A DNA stretch of 64,000 nt, from contig CM066984.1 of assembly GCA_033977485.1 (NCBI GenBank), forward strand, positions 46,073,100 to 46,137,099, read 5' to 3'. Under the pieces are notes generated by a model. The model searched no databases, was not told where the DNA came from, and worked only from the letters and a program-made list of their open reading frames with translations. How positions within the stretch are numbered: position 1 is the stretch's first letter; each line of letters begins with the position of its first letter. The translations under genes were made by a program, and so were the position numbers. Source of the DNA: Hydrangea macrophylla (taxonomy: Eukaryota; Streptophyta; Magnoliopsida; Cornales; Hydrangeaceae). Shown here one piece after another: positions 59,283 to 64,000 of the stretch.

Positions 59283-59876
59283 CCGGACGAGTGGCCGCAT
59301 TGAACAGATTTGTCTCCCGAGCTACGACCGGTGCTTGCCATTCTTTAAAATCCTCCACAAGGCATTTCAGTGGTTAGAAGAGTGTGAAGAGGCATTCCAG
59401 GAACTCAAGAAGTACTTGGCGTCCCCTCCTCTACTCTCAACACCCGTGCCGGGGAAAGATTGTTCTTATACTTGGCAGTGTCACCCTCAGCGGTTAGCTC
59501 GAAACACATTCGAGAAAAGCACGGGATACAATTCCCAGTGTACTATACCAGCAGGGCGCCCCAAGGGGCAGAGAGTAGATACTCCCGTATCAAAAAACTG
59601 GCGTTCGCCCTCATCACCTCGGCTTGAAGGCTCCGTCTGTACTTTCAGGCCCATGTCATTGTGGTCCTGACAGACCAACCTTTCCGCAGGATCCTAAGCC
59701 GACCCGACACGTCCGGGAGGCTTGTCAAGTGGGCCTTGGAGTTGCAAGAATTTGAAGTGGTCTACCGACCCCGGACGGCCATCAAGGGACAAGCCATAGC
59801 AGACTTTCTGGTTGAGTTTACGTATCCAGAAGACCCGGTTGAAGAGTTTGAGCCATCGACCCTACCGCCCGGGTTA
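59283..59876 (+). pseudogene. pol: Tat-2 RT-linked RNase H
   Basis: Reads FQELKKYLASPPLLSTPVPG, then in another frame YTSRAPQGAESRYSRIKKLA and after a TGA HVIVVLTDQPFRRIL, KWALELQEFEVVYRPRTAIK. These are the usual RNase H and tether motifs of Ty3/gypsy pol. A TAG follows at 59877. At least two frameshifts occur. Confidence 0.82.
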
Positions 59877-60400
59877 TAGGTTGACATCCCTACCTGGGTA
59901 TTGCACGTGGACAGTTCATCGAATCAGCAAGGCAGTGGGGCAGGAATCATCCTAACTACCCCCGACGGCATCCAGCTCGAGTACGCGCTAAGGTTTGGGT
60001 TCCGTGCCTCCAACAACGAGGCTGAATACGAAGCCCTATTGGTCGGATTGCAATTGGCCATTTCTATGAGTGCACAACAGGTTCAGGGATACAGCGATTC
60101 CTAGCTCGTGGTCAATCAGGTCAACCAAGAGTACGAAGCACGGGAAGACAACATGGTAGCCTACTTTGCCCTTGTCTGAGTGGTTTCCAAGAAGCTCCGG
60201 GGATTTTCCATCACGCAGATACCCAAAGAGGAAACCACCAGGGCTGACTGGTTGGCCCGCCTTGCCTCATCTTCGGAGTCAGACTTGCCCGGGATAAGGA
60301 TAGAATATCTATCCGAGCCAAGTGTGATGAACTTAAAAGGCATGGAAGTAGATCCGGTCACCCTAGGACGCAGCTAGATGGACCCAATCATGGCATTCTT
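59877..60400 (+). pseudogene. pol: Tat-2 second RNase H (aRNH)
   Basis: LHVDSSSNQQGSGAGIIL, ASNNEAEYEALLVGLQLAI, GYSDS followed by TAG, and TTRADWLARLASSS supply the four acidic positions (D, E, D, D). This module marks the Tat lineage. Stops at 60102 (TAG), 60178 (TGA) and 60375 (TAG) interrupt an otherwise single frame. Confidence 0.88.
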
Positions 60401-61610
60401 GACAACAGGTGCGCTACCAGACGAGAAAGAAGAGGCCTGCCGGGTCAAGTACCGGGCGGCCCGATACCATCTTATTGATGGCATCCTATCCAATAGGGGA
60501 TTCTATATACCGTACCTCCGATGTGTCCACCCCGCGCAGGTCTAGGCGGTATAGTTTGAAATCCACGAAGGAGTGTGCGGGAATCACATCGGAAGCCGGG
60601 CACTCACTAGGAAGGCCCTATTGCAAGGTTACAACTGGCCAACCATGGCCCGGGATTCTCAAGAGTACGTCAGAAGGTGCGGTAAGTGTTAAAGATACTC
60701 CCCTAGGATCAACCGACCGGGAGAGCTCCAAACACCAATCCATAGCCCCTGGTCGTTCGCCTAGTGGGGTATCGACATTGTCGGTCCCATGCCTATGGGA
60801 AATGGACAGGTCATGTTTGCCATCATCGCTGTTGATTACTTTACCAAATGGGCAGAGGCCGAGCCCTTGGCAACAATAACCGAACAAAAAATGGAAAGCT
60901 TCGTGGAAAGGAATATCCTCAGTAGGTTCGGCATCCCCCTGGTCCTGGTCAGCGATAACGGAAGACAATTCGACACCCCTATCTTCAGACAGTTCTGCTC
61001 GGGCTACGAGATACTCAATCACTATTCCTCCCCCGAGCACCCTCAAGCCAATGGTCAAGCCGAGGTGACAAACTGGACAATCTTGCAGTCAATCAAAACA
61101 AGGCTTGAAAGGGCCAAAGGGCTGTGGGCTGAAGAACTACCAACCCTCCTGTGGGCCTACCGCACTACACCCCGAGCGGCAACAGGTAAGACGCCGTTCT
61201 CTTTAACTTACGGATTCGAGGCGGTGGTCCCCACAAAGCTCAGGTTGCCTACGTATCGGGTGGGGAATTTTAGTGCGCCAGACAATGAAGATGCTCTGAG
61301 ATCAGAACTGGATCTGGTGGAGGAAAAAAGAGACCGAGCCTATCTAAAGGTGGCAGCCTATAAGCAACGGGTCTCACGATATTACAACAGCAAGGTGAAG
61401 CATCGCAGTTTTCAAGTGGGAGACCTCGTCCTTAAGGTAGTGAACCAGTCCACCCGAATCCCGAGCCATGGAAAATTGAGGCCAAACTGGGAAGGCCCGT
61501 ATAAAGTAACCCGGGTCAACCAACTAGAAATTTACTAGCTATAGAGCCTGGACGGCCACGATCTCTCTCATCCTTAGAATGTGCAACACCTCCGCAAGTA
61601 CTATCAGTAA
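60401..61610 (+). pseudogene. pol: Tat-2 integrase
   Basis: HHCC zinc module (HEGVCGNH then CGKC), core with WGIDIVGPMPMGNGQ, LVSDNGRQFDTPIF and HPQANGQAEVTN, so D, D and E are all kept. Then ELPTLLWAYRTTPRAATGKT and a C-terminal GPY-like segment KLRPNWEGPYKVTRV, ending at TAA 61608. Apart from stops (mostly TAG) the frame from 59661 to 61610 is uninterrupted, so this half is the better preserved. Confidence 0.92.
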
Positions 61611-61783
61611 CACTTGGCCACGGGCAATTTAGCATTGTTTGGGAAAAATTTAGCATTGTTTGGGGAAAATTTAGCATTGTAGCTCTAATCGAGCAACCGC
61701 TATAAATTTTTGTTTTTAAATAAAATTGAATAGTTTACTTTGCAAATTTACTCCTGTCAGTATCCCGTGCAACGCAGAAAAGT
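61611..61783 (+). other. Tat-2 post-pol AT-rich spacer
   Basis: Contains a repeated AAATTTAGCATTGTTTGGG word (three copies, 61627-61680). No gene seen. Confidence 0.5.
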
Positions 61784-61889
61784 CCTCGGGCCTAACCCCG
61801 AGACATGAAAGACCTTGGCTAACAACCAAGGCAGAAAAGACCTCGGGCTCCGAACCCAGGCACAAAAGACCTCGGGATCACCCCCGAGG
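61784..61889 (+). ncRNA. Four tandem stem-loops downstream of pol (Tat-2)
   Basis: Stem pairs: CTCGGG/CCCGAG (61785-61790 with 61797-61802), CCTTGG/CCAAGG (61813-61818 with 61826-61831), CCTCGGG/CCCAGG with one bulge (61841-61847 with 61855-61860) and CCTCGGG/CCCGAGG (61870-61876 with 61883-61889). The second stem changes both arms relative to the others and still pairs. Tat-3 has three homologous stem-loops. Confidence 0.6.
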
Positions 61890-61900
61890 CACCGGCTTCG

Positions 61901-62274
61901 CTTAGGTCCAACTGACGATGGGGTCAAACCCCTAGGTAGCTGATGATGACAAGCTTCAAAGGAACCTGGAACCACCCATGTTCCAGGTCGGTTTCCTACA
62001 GTCACTCATCACCACGCCCCCGCCTTCGCAGGACGCTTGGGGAGCAAGGGGATACCAGACCCAAACAGGAAATTACACAACGCTTTACTTAGGTCCAACC
62101 GACGACCTGGGCAAACCCCTAGGTGGCTGACGATAACAAGCTTCAAAGGACCCTGCAACCACCCATGTTCCAGGTCGGTTTCCTATGGCCACTCACTCCG
62201 GTACTCCCACCTTAGCAAAATGCTTGGGGGGTAGGGGAATATTAGGCTAGACCAGGAAATCACACCGGTCACTA
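61901..62274 (+). repeat. 187-bp tandem duplication in Tat-2 3' region
   Basis: CTTAGGTCCAAC begins at 61901 and again at 62088. Both copies share GACAAGCTTCAAAGG/ACAAGCTTCAAAGG, CCACCCATGTTCCAGGTCGG and a GCTTGGGG block. Tat-3 has one copy (from about 36158). Confidence 0.85.
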
Positions 62275-62334
62275 AAAGAACTTGGAATCCCGACATTCCT
62301 AAGTATTTACAGTGATCATAGATAGATAACCCGA

Positions 62335-62455
62335 ACGGTAAAACAGGATACTTCTATCATACACTGGGACATCCTGGACGGTAAAACAGGATACTTCTAT
62401 AATACACCGGGACATCCCAGAGGCTAAACAGGAGAAGTTCCTATGGTACACTGGG
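62335..62455 (+). repeat. 43-bp tandem repeat, about three copies
   Basis: ACGGTAAAACAGGATACTTC at 62335 and 62378, with a diverged third copy from about 62421. Confidence 0.85.
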
Positions 62456-62713
62456 CAATTACCTTTAAAACAGGTCGAGAAGACCAGGTGTTCTACTAGT
62501 TGCGGTCCTAAACCATTTGCTAAGACAGGGGTTTAGGTCGGCTAAAAAAACCAGGTGGATACTAGCAATCACAAACAAGCAAAGTGCACACAATAGTAAG
62601 CAGTTAATGGAAAAACAAATTGGCCTCGAGGGCCTTTTCATTAATTACAAAGTATGTACACTGCCTGGGGGGCAATTATAGTAGCCTTCCTAAAAAAAAA
62701 ACACACCCAGAGG

Positions 62714-64000
62714 TCATGGGTTATCCACAAGGACCAGCTCTTCCTCCTTGGTGGCCTGCTCTTCCATAACAGGGTCCCCGATCGGTGCAGCTTCAGCAAC
62801 GACCTCGGCGTCAGCTTGGCCCTCCTTCCAATAACTTGACTCTGCCCACAAGTAGCCAGACATGTCCCAGTTGGGGTGGTCGGCAGTAGCCCGCTTAGCC
62901 AAATCAGCGTAGCAAGTAAGGAATCCTGCCTCGAACTCCTCCTCAGCGTCCTTGGCTTCAGCGTCCCGAGCGGCGGCGAGCTCAGAAAGTGTAGCCGTCA
63001 TGGCCGCCAGGTCTTTCTCGGCAGTGATCCTCCTGGCTTCTGCGGTTGCAGCTTTCATCTCTATAACCTTCCAAGCAGCCCGCTCGGTTGAGAGAGAGTC
63101 GCGGGTCTCCCCTAGCTCCAGGGCCACTGCCCGGGATTTTTCCTCCTCCACGGAGAGAGTAAACTCTGTGGACTCCTAGGCAGCCTTCTCGGCCGACAAG
63201 GCAGCCTCCGCAGTGGCCAACCTCTCGGCAACACCGGGAAGGGTAGCTTCTGCCCCTGCCGCAATGCAGCCAACCTGCAAGACCAAAACAATGTCAGTAT
63301 ACATATGGAAGAATGGCTAACGCTCAGGTTACATAATGACTTACCATGTAGCTGATGTTGTAGAGCCAACCAATTATGGCCTCGAGACTCAGCAGAGTGC
63401 ATTTATCTACCTGACTGTACAGCAGCCCGGGGTGGACCCTTCTGCTGACATTGTCCGCCGTCTCAACTGCCGGCCTCGAGGAGGGACCCACACGAGCCGT
63501 CTCCTCCATACTAGGGAAGGAGACCCCGGATGCTTGGCGACGAGAAAAAGAGGTGATGGTGCGGCAATGGTAACACCGGGCGTCGAGGTCGCAGCAGCCT
63601 CCCTGTCTGCCCGAATTGAGATTCACCGGGAGATCCTTTTGAGGGGCTGGCCCTCGTTGGGGTCTTGCTTCTTTCTCTTCTGGCTGGCCCGAGCCATCAG
63701 GGCCGCCTCCTTTTCCTTCAGAGCCGCCGCACTCTTGGGAGCCATTCCTGTAAAATTGGGGAAGAGCGCATGAGAGCTCAACAAAGTGCCAAATAAAAAA
63801 AAAGTAACCGGAAAGCCATGTAACGGAATTTACCAAGAATGATCGAAGGAAATTTGGGAGCTTCGAAGCTATGCTTGGGCTCATAAGAAACCTTCGGGTT
63901 TCCCGACCGGTCAGCACCTTATTGATGTCGGTCGGGTCCTCCACTAAGGACAAGATCCTCGCTTGGTACTCGTCAAGAAGACTGGGTGGGTCAACCGACC
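62714..64000 (-). pseudogene. Antisense spliced ORF of Tat-2 (partial)
   Basis: Antisense to gag-pol. The exon entering from the window edge reads SVDPPSLLDEYQARILSLVE; in a shifted frame it ends EAPKFPSIIL at a donor GTAAAT. Intron 63748-63833 (86 bp, acceptor TTTTACAG) joins it in frame to GMAPKSAAALKEKEAALMAR. The exon ends WLYNISYM at donor GTAAGT; intron 63275-63344 (70 bp, acceptor GTCTTGCAG) joins in frame to VGCIAAGAEATLPGVAERLA. The last exon is an Ala/Glu-rich coiled coil, then DHPNWDMSGYLWAESSYW and a stop at 62714. Stops and one frameshift are present. Tat-3 has the same intron positions. The N-terminal half lies beyond the window. Confidence 0.72.

Larger units (their letters stand above)
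55498..64000 (+). mobile_element. Tat-lineage element 'Tat-2', nearly complete
   Basis: In order: 5' LTR, PBS-like site, gag, protease, RT, RNase H, second RNase H, integrase, stem-loop array, tandem duplication, antisense ORF. It is inserted in chromovirus-2 RNase H. The 3' LTR lies past the window. Core catalytic motifs are still readable, while about 18 in-frame stops and at least three frameshifts interrupt gag-pol. Confidence 0.9.

Overview
This window is transposable-element sequence from an angiosperm nuclear genome, most likely a dicot. I found no host gene, tRNA or rRNA. The evidence is plant-type Ty3/gypsy elements of the Tat lineage (two RNase H modules) and chromovirus lineage, a Ty1/copia remnant, tRNA-iMet primer-binding sites, long (TC)n, (TG)n and poly-G tracts, and spliced antisense ORFs as found in plant Tat elements. 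Clusters of TCGATCGATTGAA-like words hint at a woody dicot, but I cannot name the species.

Layout. (1) 1-3505 and 23725-26969: one decayed Tat element on the minus strand ('Tat-1'), split by an insertion. (2) 3506-23724: the insertion, a 20.2 kb tandem cluster of one LTR-retrotransposon family on the minus strand with a single 5-bp target duplication (GATCC) around the whole block. It reads LTR, internal, four truncated ~2.2 kb units, LTR, internal, LTR. (3) 26970-35970: a 5' part of a chromovirus on the minus strand (gag-protease, an extra upstream ORF, PBS, 5' LTR), with a 3.7 kb solo LTR nested in its LTR (30918-34663). (4) 35971-40363: the 3' end of a second Tat element ('Tat-3', plus strand) with a stem-loop array, a spliced antisense ORF and the 3' LTR. 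(5) 40364-41550: the end of a Ty1/copia element (minus). (6) 41551-46527: a block bounded by ~315 bp inverted repeats and carrying a broken transposon-type ORF. (7) 46528-49835: a 3.3 kb LTR-like block rich in simple repeats. (8) 49836-55497: a second chromovirus (plus) with a perfect solo-LTR insertion (50937-54265, TSD TTGAC). (9) 55498-64000: a nearly complete Tat element ('Tat-2', plus), with 5' LTR, gag, protease, RT, two RNases H, integrase, stem-loops and antisense ORF; its 3' LTR lies outside the window.

The best candidates for something new are: the LTR/PBS tandem cluster, which looks like a satellite repeat caught at birth and whose last unequal crossover can be located to about 0.4 kb; the tandem stem-loops with paired base changes downstream of Tat pol; the antisense spliced gene with two intron positions shared by two Tat copies; and an acidic-tailed extra ORF between the PBS and gag of the chromovirus.

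All coding regions here carry stops and frameshifts. Domain identities come from reading motifs in the translations; no database search was run.
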